Below, piece after piece: positions 23,145 to 34,002 of a stretch of 64,000 nt of DNA. The DNA comes from Lasiosphaeria ovina (taxonomy: Eukaryota; Ascomycota; Sordariomycetes; Sordariales; Lasiosphaeriaceae). The notes under the pieces were generated by a model. It was not told the DNA's origin. It searched no databases and saw nothing but the letters and a program-made list of their open reading frames with translations. How positions within the stretch are numbered: position 1 is the first letter of the stretch; the number at the start of each line of letters is the position of its first letter. The stretch spans positions 1,054,001 through 1,118,000 of the forward strand of contig JAULSN010000003.1 in assembly GCA_033439765.1 (NCBI GenBank). The letters are read 5' to 3'. The position numbers and the translations under genes were made by a program.

Positions 23145-23870
23145 ATGACTGTTCTGCGGCTCATCCCCTGTCCCGCCGACAACGAGGCAGACCAGCAATC
23201 CGCGGCAACATCACAATCCGCCGGTATCGGCTCTGATTTCGCCGTTCTCCAGTGGCTGTCCAACGGCGACCGCGGAGCCAACGCCACCGAAATGGGTCCA
23301 GAGAGGCTCGTCCAGCTAGACAGCCCAGCGTCCTCGCCTCTACTTTCGCTCTCCACAATACCCGAGGCGGACAGCCAACAAGACGAGCCGCAAGAGCCCT
23401 CTGATGCCGGCCTGTCCATCCCAGAGCGCCTTGCCAGGGCCACCAAGTCCTCGCACGACGCCGAGCTGCTGCACGCCTACAATGTCGGCGTCAACGCGGC
23501 GCTACACAGCATGGCCGAGTACTGGGCGCAGCGCGCGCGCGAGCTACACTTGAGCAGCAGCGAGAAGCGCATCTTCGAGCGCGAGGCGCAGCGGGTGGCC
23601 GAGCTGGTGGTAGACGCGGAGCGCGAGACTATGGAGAGCAATGACCGCTTCGTGCAGAAGCAGCGTGACGAGCAGCGCCTCCGCGACGAGCTCGGCGTTG
23701 GCGGCGCCCGTCTCGGCGAGCACCACGAGGACCGGCAGTGGATAGGCTCGGAAATCCTGGCCGCCCTCGAGACTCGCACCGAGAGTATCAGCCAGCTGAG
23801 CATCGGCTCGCCTCTGGTTCTGCAAGAAGACCCGCCCCCCTTTGCCGCCGCCAACCGGGATGAAGTCTAG
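23145..23870 (+). CDS. Hypothetical helical protein
   Basis: Single exon, 241 aa, ATG 23145 to TAG 23870. The first 100 residues are disordered (Ser/Gln/Glu-rich). Residues about 105-195 are strongly helical and charged (ELLHAYNVGVNAALHSMAEY, then RIFEREAQRVAELVVDAERE), predicted coiled coil. The C-terminus is acidic and Pro-rich. No catalytic motif, signal peptide or membrane segment. I do not recognise the family. Codon use is GC-rich like its neighbours, supporting a genuine gene, and a TATA-like element precedes it. Confidence 0.65.
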   Translation: MTVLRLIPCPADNEADQQSAATSQSAGIGSDFAVLQWLSNGDRGANATEMGPERLVQLDSPASSPLLSLSTIPEADSQQDEPQEPSDAGLSIPERLARATKSSHDAELLHAYNVGVNAALHSMAEYWAQRARELHLSSSEKRIFEREAQRVAELVVDAERETMESNDRFVQKQRDEQRLRDELGVGGARLGEHHEDRQWIGSEILAALETRTESISQLSIGSPLVLQEDPPPFAAANRDEV

Positions 23871-24588
23871 GAGCCGAGTCCACGGCAAAAACCTGAATAA
23901 CTTGGAGTCCCGAGGCATGCTGCCCTTGCGCGCAATTATGTTTCTGTGGTTATATAAATTAATTAGGTAACTATACCCTACTGTCCCATGTTTCCACTGC
24001 GTTTAGTTAATGGCAGACGATAAAGTCCGTGATTAGACCAAGTCCGTCTGAGATGCGAGGGAGAGACACCAGGGAAAAGAGATTTGACTCGCTCATTTCT
24101 GTGCATCCAGGTTGCACGACCCAAGCTGATATCGGACCAACTGGGAGAGAAAATATTAATTACATCATTTCACGCCAACACCGAGTCACCAAGCATATTG
24201 TCTCAAGATCCTCACCATTGCTGCCTTATATTCACCTCGTCGATATAGTATCATCTTGGGACACTGGAATACCCGTGAGAAATCTTTGTCAAGTGGATTT
24301 CACGCTCACTCCCATTACCGTTAATTATTAAGAAAGAATGGCTGGTAAAGCGTGGCTGAATTGTGACAGCGGACAGACAAGAGAAACGAATGCAGCTCGG
24401 CAAAAAGAAACCCGGGCTGGAGCGCCGTTAAGCTGGGTGGCTTTAGAGCTGTTGTTGTTCTCAACTGGTCAAAGAGCCTTACTCATAGTAATGTAGGCAG
24501 ACGAACAAAAAGATAAAGACAAAGGAAGACAAAGCCACACGTCCAGACAATTGAAAACCAAGAATGTACCTTTCGCGATCCAAAAGAC
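23871..24588. other. Intergenic region
   Basis: AT-rich spacer between the helical hypothetical gene and tRNA-Gly. No gene seen. Confidence 0.45.
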
Positions 24589-24594
24589 AAAAAA
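24589..24594 (-). terminator. Pol III terminator of tRNA-Gly
   Basis: Six consecutive T on the minus strand, four bases after the tRNA 3' end, the usual RNA polymerase III stop signal. Confidence 0.7.
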
Positions 24595-24598
24595 CGTT

Positions 24599-24668
24599 GC
24601 GTCAGCCGCGAATCGAACGCGGGGCCCATCGATGGCAACGATGGATTTTACCACTAAACCACTGACGC
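24599..24668 (-). tRNA. tRNA-Gly (anticodon GCC)
   Basis: 70 nt that fold as a full cloverleaf: acceptor stem GCGTCAG/CTGACGC (7 perfect pairs), D-arm with GTTTAGTGGT, anticodon stem CATCG/CGATG around loop TTGCCAT (anticodon GCC at positions 34-36, T33 present), and T-arm CCGCG-TTCGATT-CGCGG. No intron. A and B box sequences (TGGTTTAGTGG, GTTCGATTC) are intact. Confidence 0.95.
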
Positions 24669-26986
24669 TTGCAAGGGGGTTTGTATATCCTGAGTCAGGA
24701 TATCTCTGATGATGGTTGGTCGTTCAAGGCTCTCAGAGATCCTCTTTTGCTGAGTCTAGATCCACTTGCAAAGAGGGTTGGCTGGTGTGCCGTTGGGCGG
24801 GCTCCACCTTGCCTTGGCCATGTTGATTATCGTCACAAGGATCAGGGACTGATTGACGTAGCTGAGAGCGAGCATTGCTGATTGGGCCATGCCATATTTC
24901 TTCTCGAAGACATCCTACGGATGCAGGTGGACCATGCCCCAGACAACATGGTTTCATGTCCTCAATCCACTCAGGCTAACCGCCTCCTCTAATTAGACCA
25001 GCCCTTTTCCCTCTCAATACTCCACTGTCCCTTTTGAGGTGGTGCAATCCGAGCACAGCTTGCCGCCCCCATGCCAGACGTGGGCACATTTTATGCATTT
25101 CGTGTTGTGGAACACTGAGTTTTCCTGCAGGCACTGGCAGCATTTCCAGACGCTGATGGTAACGTTCTTCGTGCCCCCCATCTCGACAGGTGTCTTGGTA
25201 CTCCAGCGCCTTTATGGCTGTTGGCAGGGTTGAATAGGTAGTCGGGAAAGCTATAATTATCCTGTTGTTCGCTCTTCGACTGGTTTTCTAGGCGAATGGC
25301 TGACTATGCATCTCAGTTCGTCTTGCAATTATCTGCGCGGCACAGGACAGGTCTCGGGCTATTCGGCTCGTTGTTGTTTAGTCAAATTGAGAGTGTCAAA
25401 GAAGTTAGTGAGATTGGTGGCTAGTTCAGAGTAACGTCTCGAAACCAGCAAGGGGGTTGGCACATTTATAGCTCGCTCGACACAAATAGGGAGCTTGCTT
25501 ATCCGGACGTGGTGTTTGTAGAGCCGGAATATGGCAAATTGATGCCCTCGTGACTCCTCGTCTGCCCACATAATCTTGATTCTTGTTAAGAACCTTTGCA
25601 CTCTTATATATGACCGATGTTGCGTGCATGTTTTTGCTTGGCCGCGGTGCGAGGAATATCTCGGGCGACGATTATGTGGACGTTCTTGAAACCATCGGTA
25701 TCTATTAATCCAAGTTAAGCACATTTCTTGTTCTACGAAACGCAATCTCTTCTGCTAGCCGAACCCGTGCGTTACCCATGTTGGAAACTACAATAATTGC
25801 CATCTCAAGGAGCTCGACTTGATACTTTGAAGAAAGGGTTGTCCAGTCCAGACATCAAACATTCAGATACCAGACTTCGTCACCCCCCCGACAACGGGTT
25901 GACGCATACCGAGATGGCTGTTTAGATACTAGACCCCACGCAATAGTTTTACCCAACAGCAAAACTCAACCACGGTTTTCTTACAATCCCTGCCTATGTT
26001 TAATGACTGGCCGTTTGCTCGATAACAGCTATTCGATTTTCGCCCACACTGCTCTATCCCCCTTTACCGTTATCCCTCCCTACCTTACAGTCCGGTTCTA
26101 CGGGCTCTGAAAATACGCATGCCGCCAATTCACGATGGGCACACTTGATGAGTATGAACAACGAAATACGTCCGAGCTTTTGCGAGAACACCATACCATT
26201 ATCCCAGATGCAGCTGCGAACACTGGGGCCAGTCGTGAGCATGAACAAATGGCGCGGTTGATGATTGCAGGGTGAGAAGTCCTCCGACAAGGTAGCCAAT
26301 GTCTCAACCATTCAAGGTAGTTTGACGGGAGGCTGCCTGCCTGCGACACAAGTCTCAGGGAACAGGAGACGGGGAAAGGCTTGATACTTTCTACCATGAT
26401 GTAGAATGGAACGTAGTCGATTTAGAATAACAAGCGGAGAAAACGAGCAATGCCAGGGACGCCAAGGCGACAACGTAGTTCACAGCGCCGAGAAGCTAGT
26501 CGTCGGGACTGACTCCAAGCTAGAATTACTAGAGTGTGGACTCTGAGCTAGCATCTTGACTTTTCGCAGATTAAACAGGGATTGGGTGGAGTAGGGCCAA
26601 GACTAGGAATTTGACGATAATTTACTTGGACCCGTATTCGGTCACGCCTCCATTACGTACATGCACAATCGCAGCGCAATGCAAATGTTTTGCTGCACAC
26701 TGTAAATGACAAGTGTCAAGTTTCAATGTTGAGTAAGAGGTCGTTAAATTCCGACCAGACTCTGGGCTTTGGCTCGAACAGTGATTCGACATCTAGACTA
26801 CAAGGCATCTGTACAGAAATAACACCAACAACCCCCCCAAATTACAAGGCAATAGACCACCCCAAGTCTGTACAGACACATCCTACTCCAAAAACACTGA
26901 ACTAGACCAAAAAGAAAAAAGGACAAACATCCAACAGTTTGACTCCAACCCTCAAGGGTGGATAATCCAAAAGACCTTTTTTTTTT
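24669..26986. other. 2.3-kb intergenic region
   Basis: No long gene supported. The only coding-like stretch is a 46-codon frame at 26135-26275 (reported under findings). The rest is AT-rich with frames of random composition. Confidence 0.45.
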
Positions 26987-28828
26987 TTAGTAAGAGTAAC
27001 GGAACCTCTTGTTCTCCTTGTCCGTCATGCGGGCCCAAACCTCGGGCGACAGGAAAGCGTCCTCAGTCTCGGCAGCAGTGTTGCGCTTCTTGTTCTGCCA
27101 GACGTAGTAGACGAACAAAAGGAAGGTGGTCAAAGCGCAGCCAGCCTGCGTGCCCATGACGGCAATCTTGGCGGGGCGGAAGTCGGGAGCGTCGCGGGCC
27201 TGGAAGGTCTGGGGCCCGATGATGTTTCCGATGGAGAAGGAGCCGCTAACAACGGCGGCGGCAAAGGCACGCTTGGTGGATCCACCAACGTTGGCGGCAA
27301 CCCACTGGAGACAATGTTAGTGACTGAAGTTTGGACTCAAAAAGATCAAGATGACGACTTACGTTGTAAAACACAGCAAGGGGGGCGACGACAGCGTTGA
27401 CGAGGTAAATGCCGGCGAGAATGCCGTTCTTGTTGCTTGAGGGAAGGAAGGACATCAGAGCACCACCGATGATACTGCCATTGCGTTAGCGTGAGCTTTT
27501 TTAAATGAAGGGATCGTAAACGTACGCAGGGAAGATGCAAGCGAGAATCCACGCCCAGCGGTGCGAGTTCTTGCGGACACCATATCCGACGAGCAGGGTG
27601 AAGAAGATGCTGACGGCTCCCGAGGGCATGTTCATCAATGCAGCCTGCTTGGGCTGATATCCGAGATTCCTAATCAAAGTAGCCGAGTACGTAGTAACGA
27701 CGCCGCTGGATACGGAGAGCTAAAAGGGACATGTTAGCCGGCATTTTCCTCTGGAATGGAGGTTCGACTGCCAAAGAGCCAGAACTTACCAGAATCACAG
27801 ACAGCAGAATGAGCAGGAGCTGAGGGTCCAGGATTCCCTCAACAATCTCCTTGAGACGGAACTTCTTGTTGTCGATTCCGGTCTGGTTGACACTGACGTG
27901 CTTGAGCAGAGCCACCTTCTCGGCATCGGACAACCAGCGAGCCTGCATGGGGGTGTCGGGGAGGAAGAAGAAAGTGCAGGCGCCGATGAGCGAAGTGATG
28001 AGCCCGAGAGTAAGGAACATGATCCTCCAGCCGACGAACGAGGCATTCGCATCAACTCCCTGGAAGCCGTACGAGATGGCACCGCCAAGGATCTGGCCGA
28101 GGCCGAGGCCGAGATACCACAAGGAGAAGCGGGGGGCCTGCTCCGACTTGGTGTACCACTGGCTGCTGATGAGAATCAGGGATGGGCCAATGGTGGCCTC
28201 GAAGATGCCGAGGAAGACACGCGAGACAAGCAACGTCTGGTAGTTCTTTGCGGCGGCACCGCTGGCGGTGGCCACGCCCCAGAGTAGGACGTTGGCTCCG
28301 AGCCACTTGGCGGCAGGGAAGTACTGGAGGAAGAAGACTGTGGTACGTGGTAAGCAAACTGTTGGCGTGGCACATGGTAGAACACAGTGGCGGCCTTACT
28401 GTTGGGGATCTCGAAGACGAGCAGACCAACAAAGAGGAAAGTGGCGATGTTGGAGAAGTCGTTGCCCGTCAGGTTGAGGTCCTTGTTGAGGCCCATCACG
28501 GCGGCATACTGCGACACAGAGGTCAGTCATAGGCGCAGGACTCGTTGCGGAGGGGTCGATCTGGACTCACGTTGAGGATGACCTTGTCGAGGAACTGCAC
28601 CGTGTAGCAGCAGAACATGATGGGCACGATGTGCAAGTCGATCTTCCAGCGCAGCCTGTTGATGTCGATGGGGGTGGCACCGGCGACATCATCGCGATGC
28701 GTGTCGAGGAACTTCCAGGCGGCGTCGATGCCGCCCGACTCGGAGACATGGTCCGGCGGCGGAACCGAGTTCTGGCTCGACGTGTCGACAACGGCGTCCT
28801 TGCCGCTGCCCTTCTCACTGCTCGACAT
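26987..28828 (-). CDS. MFS transporter, DAL5/allantoate-permease (ACS) family
   Basis: Six exons: 28828-28571, 28508-28400, 28337-27790, 27719-27526, 27474-27363, 27304-26987; five GT-AG introns of 62, 62, 70, 51 and 58 nt; all phases agree, giving 512 aa. Twelve hydrophobic segments are expected; the first pair is FCCYTVQFLDKVILN-YAAVMGL across intron 1. The motifs RWKIDLHIVPIMF, FEIPNIFFLQYFPAAKWLG and SRVFLGIFEATIGPSLILIS are characteristic of the anion:cation symporter branch (allantoate, nicotinate, pantothenate, biotin carriers). Substrate cannot be set from sequence. Plasma membrane. Faces the rhodopsin-like gene across a 2.5-kb shared upstream region. Confidence 0.92.
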
Positions 28829-31334
28829 GATGGGAGGAGCAGGTTGGGATGACAGGCAGATTCACTTGAGGGAGGACAAAGGGAGTAAAGACAACAACAG
28901 GTGAAAAACAAACGAGGTCGTAATGAGTGAACCCGAAAGATAGAAGAGGCAGGTGCCGTGCCGAGTCCGTGTCCGATCGGAGGCCAACGTGGGTAAAACG
29001 TGGGAAAGATGCAGGAAGGAAGGAGGGAGCAGGCGATGGAACCGAGTTTAAGGACGAGGACACGAAGGCCGCAGAGGTTCACGCTTGCTCATTTGCAGCC
29101 CGGCGTGGCGATACCATGCTGCCTGAGTGTCCGCGCAACAACACTTGGATGCAACGACACCCTGTCTCTGGGAATGAACTCTCGAGATGCTTGCTCGAGT
29201 AGTAGTTCTCCCAGAAGCGGAATGGCCAAAACACTGCTGCAGAGTGCAGACGCCACTGGGCCAGGGTTGGCTGATTGGCGGGGACTGTTAGTGGACTCCA
29301 GACTCAGCGCCCGTCACCCCACGGGAAACACCCCTCTCTCACCCCCGCTCGCTCACCTCCCCAGCATGGATGGAATGGAAGTTTGCGGACAGGTCTGTCG
29401 ATATGGGGTTGGTTCGAGATTGGCCTGGCCTGGGCACCTCGCCGAGCAGGCCAGTGTGAGTGCGGGCGTATTGGTAATTTTCACTAGTCCCGGTTGGGCG
29501 TGTAGGTGTGCATTCTGCACCTTGGAAGGCCCTGTCAGTGGCCCGCGCTGAGGGACGAGGTTTCCCCGTCTGCGGGCCGTCAATAATTTGATCTCGACTC
29601 CCGCACCCTTGTTCCTGCCCTTCTAGGTGAACTTGCCCCCGTCCATCGATATTCCATGGATTCTCAGCAACGCCTTCCGACGCTTGACATTTCCTATCCA
29701 GGGCTCTAGCGTCGTTGGCCGGCTGAGCATGGGCCCCAAATACCCTGTCGCTCCATTGGACAATTGCTTTTTCCAATGCACTCGATGCAGACAGGCCGGT
29801 CTCGCAGCGTCGCTTGCTGCCTGGGTCAATAGTCACTCCGTGGGTGCGCATGCCGCTAACTGACTTGAGCTTTCATGAGAGCTGCACCCATTGCGACAGC
29901 AAATGGGAGTGCAACCCACCCCGGGTGCTGGCCCCGATGCACCTTCACGGCACAGAGAAAAACAAAAAGATGCCAGTCTGTTTGGTATCGAAGCTGACGG
30001 GAAATCTACGGAACGGAATTCTGCGGAGCTGTTTTGTGGTTCTGCCCTGGGAAGCAGGGTAGCGAGCAATCTATTCTAGACCGCCTAGGCGGTAACGGTG
30101 GGCCTGGAGCTCCCTCGGCACCAAAAGATTTGACGGAGAACAATCTTGGGTGGCGCGATTTCCAGCGCATGCCTGCAAATGCCGAGAACAGCTGCAATGC
30201 CTGACACTCGCTTATCAGGAGCAATCACTGCAATATCCTGCAGCTGTGTCAACCCCAGCCAGCACGAGCAGGACCAGCTCCGGGGTCAGCACTCGATTTC
30301 GTTCGATTGGACTGGACTGCACTGGACTGCACTGGACGGGGGCAGTCGCTGGTTGCTGGTTTCGTCGAGAGAGTGGCACTATGGCGACGCGGTACTTCAA
30401 ATCCCAGGTACGGAAGGTGGGAGCACAAGTACCTTACCATCGTCACTGACACTGACGGTTTTCCATCCCAGCCACCAGCCAAACACTCTTGTCTTGGTGT
30501 TGCTGACATACAGCATACAGTGCTTTAATGGCCAGGGGGCCCTGCAAAAGAGCCCTGTTGAGTGCACCCAGGCGAGACGGAGAGGTTTCCTTCCAGGCCG
30601 TCTCGTCTCGGACTCTGGTTGTGGCAGGCAGGTGGCATCGACCGTTGAGAGAAGTCTTAGACGAACCACGGAGAGAAGCCGAAGCGGCACGTTGGTCGAG
30701 TCGAGCGAGCTAAGCTAAGCCCCCATCCACGTCCACGCCCACGTCCACGCCCACGCCCACGCCCACGCCCACGCCCACGCCAACGGCGCCCGTCGTGATG
30801 AGAAGTTGGAACGGCTGTTGCCCCTTATTCTTGCTTTCTTGCTTTCTTTTTCCCATATCAATGACCCCGGATTGGTGTTTACCCCTGTATGCGAAGGATG
30901 GCATTCTGTGTTTGTGCCTGAGGACTGAGTCTCACCACTTTGTTATTCCGCAGGCATTGCAGTGCAGAACCTGCAGCGCAGCAGTCCCTGGCACTGGTCA
31001 CGGGCGGGACAGACAGAAACACAACGTCACGGCCGGTCCACCTGTCAACCCCGTCTTGGTCGGTACCGTGGCTGGCAGGGCTCATTCCCAGACAAGAGAG
31101 AGGCTCGTTGCCATCCAGTGTTAGATATATCAAGGGCCCGGTCAGACATACTCGCAGTGTTGATCTCCCGACGACCCCATCGTTCTGCCTATTCTCGTTC
31201 CAGGGCCCTTTCTTGCCGATCAGTTCGGTTCTTGCCTCTCCTTGCCCCCCTCCATAGCCCAGGACCGGTCCACTCCAGGTCTTCACCTTACTTAACGAAC
31301 AAGCATCGATCGATCGATCGACCCAGTCGTCAAC
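28829..31334. promoter_or_regulatory. 2.5-kb divergent promoter region
   Basis: Between the start codons of the MFS transporter (-) and the 7TM protein (+). Contains ACTGGACTGC direct repeats (about 30314-30342), a CCCACG hexamer array (30719-30786) and an ATCG tetranucleotide run (31305-31320). No gene supported. Confidence 0.5.
30719..30786. repeat. CCCACG hexanucleotide microsatellite
   Basis: About ten tandem or near-tandem CCCACG/TCCACG units. Noncoding, in the divergent promoter region. Confidence 0.85.
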
Positions 31335-32666
31335 ATGGGTTGGGTCGAGAACGCATCGCCCGAAATCGAGGCCAAGTCCGAGTACAGGACCATCATCAGT
31401 GTCGTCGTCGTCCTCACTGTCCTGGCCATCAGCATTGTCAGTGCTCGACTATGGATCAGAAGCAAGTCACATGGCATGGCTTCCGATGACTGGATGGCCG
31501 TGGTTTCGATGGCGTGCTGCATCCTGTACTCGATTGCCTGCATCGTCCGTGAGTTTGCGCCCCCCCCCCCCCCTTGAGCCCGTGGACAAAGTAGACGACA
31601 AACAAGCAATGACTGACACTTTTGGCATCCAGAGACAAAATATGGCCTTGGACTTGGTGTTCTAGATCGCCCGAAAGCAAACCTGATACCATACACTCGT
31701 TGGAACTATGGCGCTCGCCCCTTCTACCAGCTTGGCATATCCTTCTTCAAGATCGCCTTGTTGATCAGCTATCTTCGACTCTTCCAGGGCACAAACCAGG
31801 TCGTCTACAGACGAGTTGTTTGGGGTGCCATCGTGCTCATCTTCTTGGGCCACTTGGGCTGCACGTTCGCTCTGGTTTTTGCTTGCACTCCCGTAAGTTT
31901 GGTTTGATGCATCTCCCAACTCCCTTTGCAGCCGCAGCCATACAACCGGCATCTGGCATGCGGTCGTTGTTTTTATGTGCCGTATCAGAGGCTGACTGTG
32001 CCGGCCCCCCGCATACAGGTTGACAAGTCGTGGAACCCATTGACACCTGGCTCCTGCCTCGCCCCCGGACCGTCGTTCGCTGGTTATGCTATCGTAACTA
32101 TTATTTCCGACGTTGTTGTCGCCGTTATCCCGATTCCTGTCCTGCTCAAGTTGAAGGTCGGCACCGGCAAGAAGATTGGTCTCATCGTCATCTTCCTCCT
32201 CGGCCTCTTCACCACGCTGTGCTCCGTCTTCCGCTACCTCCAGATCAACCGGATTCAGTATGGCGACGGCAACTCGACTCTGCTTGTCTTGTGGGGCGTT
32301 ATCGAATTCAACGTTGGCGTACGTTCCTCTCCTCGGTCCGCGCGTCTCTAAAATGCCAGCTAACCGTTTCCTGTGCAGAACATGGTCTCCTCGCTCCCTT
32401 TCCTTGCTCCCGTCTTCGTGCGCAAGGCCAAGGAGTATCGGGACAAGTACGGAGTCAACGCATACGGATCCAACGGAGGGAAGATGGGCAAGAGCGGCGA
32501 TGCATACAAGCTCGGCAGTGTTTCCAGCCAGAGCAAGAGCGCGTATGCCTCTGCTCAGGACCACAGCACCAGCGAGGAGAACATCTTGAAGGACGCCCAC
32601 GACGGCTCCATCATGAAGTCGGTCACGTACAGCGTCCACGTCGACGAGGCTTCCCGCAAGGTCTGA
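31335..32666 (+). CDS. Fungal rhodopsin-like 7TM protein (SAT4/PTH11-related)
   Basis: Four exons: 31335-31548, 31633-31892, 32019-32318, 32379-32666; introns of 84, 126 and 60 nt; phases agree; 353 aa. ATG sits in a good context (CAACATGG). Seven hydrophobic helices: the first two are ISVVVVLTVLAISIVSARL and WMAVVSMACCILYSIACIV, later ones include FFKIALLISYLRLF and AGYAIVTIISDVVVAVIPIP. The DDW after helix 1, a conserved YxLxxxF-like FKIALLISYLRLF helix and the ISDxxVAxIPIP motif are typical of the fungal rhodopsin domain family, which includes PTH11-type receptors. The last 95 residues are a Ser/Lys-rich cytoplasmic tail. No N-terminal CFEM domain is present. Ligand unknown. Intron 1 holds a 14-base C tract. 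Confidence 0.9.
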
Positions 32667-34002
32667 GCAGGCCTAGACGACAGTCGTCTCACGAAAGGAC
32701 CACGACAGGCACGAAACCAGATGTCAACGGCGAAATTTACTACAAGACTAGAGGGGCGCCCGGCGATATTTTCTCTTCCCATATGTATTTTGATGGTCTT
32801 GGATACCACACGCTGTACTTTTTGGTCTAGATACTTGCGCGAGATACCTTTGTGTCGCTCATTCATTTGATGCGATATCAATATGCGAACTGCTGGTTTT
32901 ACTAGGCGTTTGTGGTTTGCTTCTAGTATTACAATACAATACACTCCTTACAATGAGTCTGCTCTGTCTATACGGTCTTTCAACTGGTGCGTACAATACA
33001 AGTGAGGTCTCACGATTCTGGTGGAGGTACAACACAAGGGTGTTTGTGGTTTCAGGGGGTGTCGCGCATCTCACCTGTTCACCTTAGGTTCTCAGCTCTC
33101 ACCCAAGTTCAGTGGCATGAAGCCATGCTCGGCTTGAGTGAAGTTCGATTCGTCGCTGGGGTGGGCAAATCCACAATTCGCGCACCCGGCCGCTTGCCCC
33201 CACACAATCCCACTTTCCCGCTCGACCCACACACCCCAAATTGTTCCTTCGGCTAGCGCTGCAACGGTCAAGCGCCACCAGACCCTAATTTTCGCTCTTG
33301 CCGGAGTTTTTCCCAGTCACGTAATCCGTATCTTCGTTTCTTTTTCTTTTTTTGCCCACTTTGGACCCTGTCAAGATCCCGTCATTCCCTGCCCAATAAC
33401 AAACCTCAACGGCTCCAAGACAAGATCCCTGATCGCCCCCCGTCCCCCCATCAGGCCCAGGGTACCGAGCCTCGGAGTCCCACCGTGTAACATTCATTAC
33501 CTAACTTTGCAAACAGTCCGTGTTTCCTGTCGCGGTTCAGAATGCAACCCGAGGTGAGTGGTGAGCTTTTTTATTTTTATTCATTCATTCTCGGCGGACC
33601 CATCTCACCTACAACGTATCACCCGCCACTGCCGGCCCGAAACCTGCTCAGACTTACTCAGTCGCATGAGTCCACTTCGCATGGCAGGCAGCTAACGGGA
33701 GCCAGACCAACCCATTGTTTGGATCTGATATGACATTGTGACATTGATGATTGACAGGCTGAAGAGATTTACGTTTTACCACTAGGCCACCCAAGACACC
33801 AAACGGAGTTTCGGAGTTTTTTATGCGGTGAAAACAATCCAGAGCTTGCCCGGTTCCGTCTTCGGCCGCTCCTTCGCGTCTCAGTTCAGCTGCGCAGAAA
33901 GTGACCAGTGAAGCTTGGCCTGCATTAGCGGCAGAACTACCGACCCTCCCAGTATCAGGACTGCAAGCCGCGAGGTGCCCGTCACACATTTGCCCAGGCA
34001 GC
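32667..34002. other. Convergent 3' intergenic region
   Basis: Between the 3' ends of the 7TM gene and the monooxygenase gene. Includes a partial tRNA-like 5' half on the minus strand near 33764-33800 that lacks a T-arm. No gene seen. Confidence 0.45.

Noticed and set aside
25359..25745. 128-codon minus-strand frame
   Set aside because: Some protein-like words but no domain, start context or flanking exon to support it.
33760..33830. tRNA-like sequence on the minus strand
   Set aside because: Only a D-arm-like and anticodon-like half is visible (GGCCTAGTGGTAAAACG); no T-arm or matching acceptor end.
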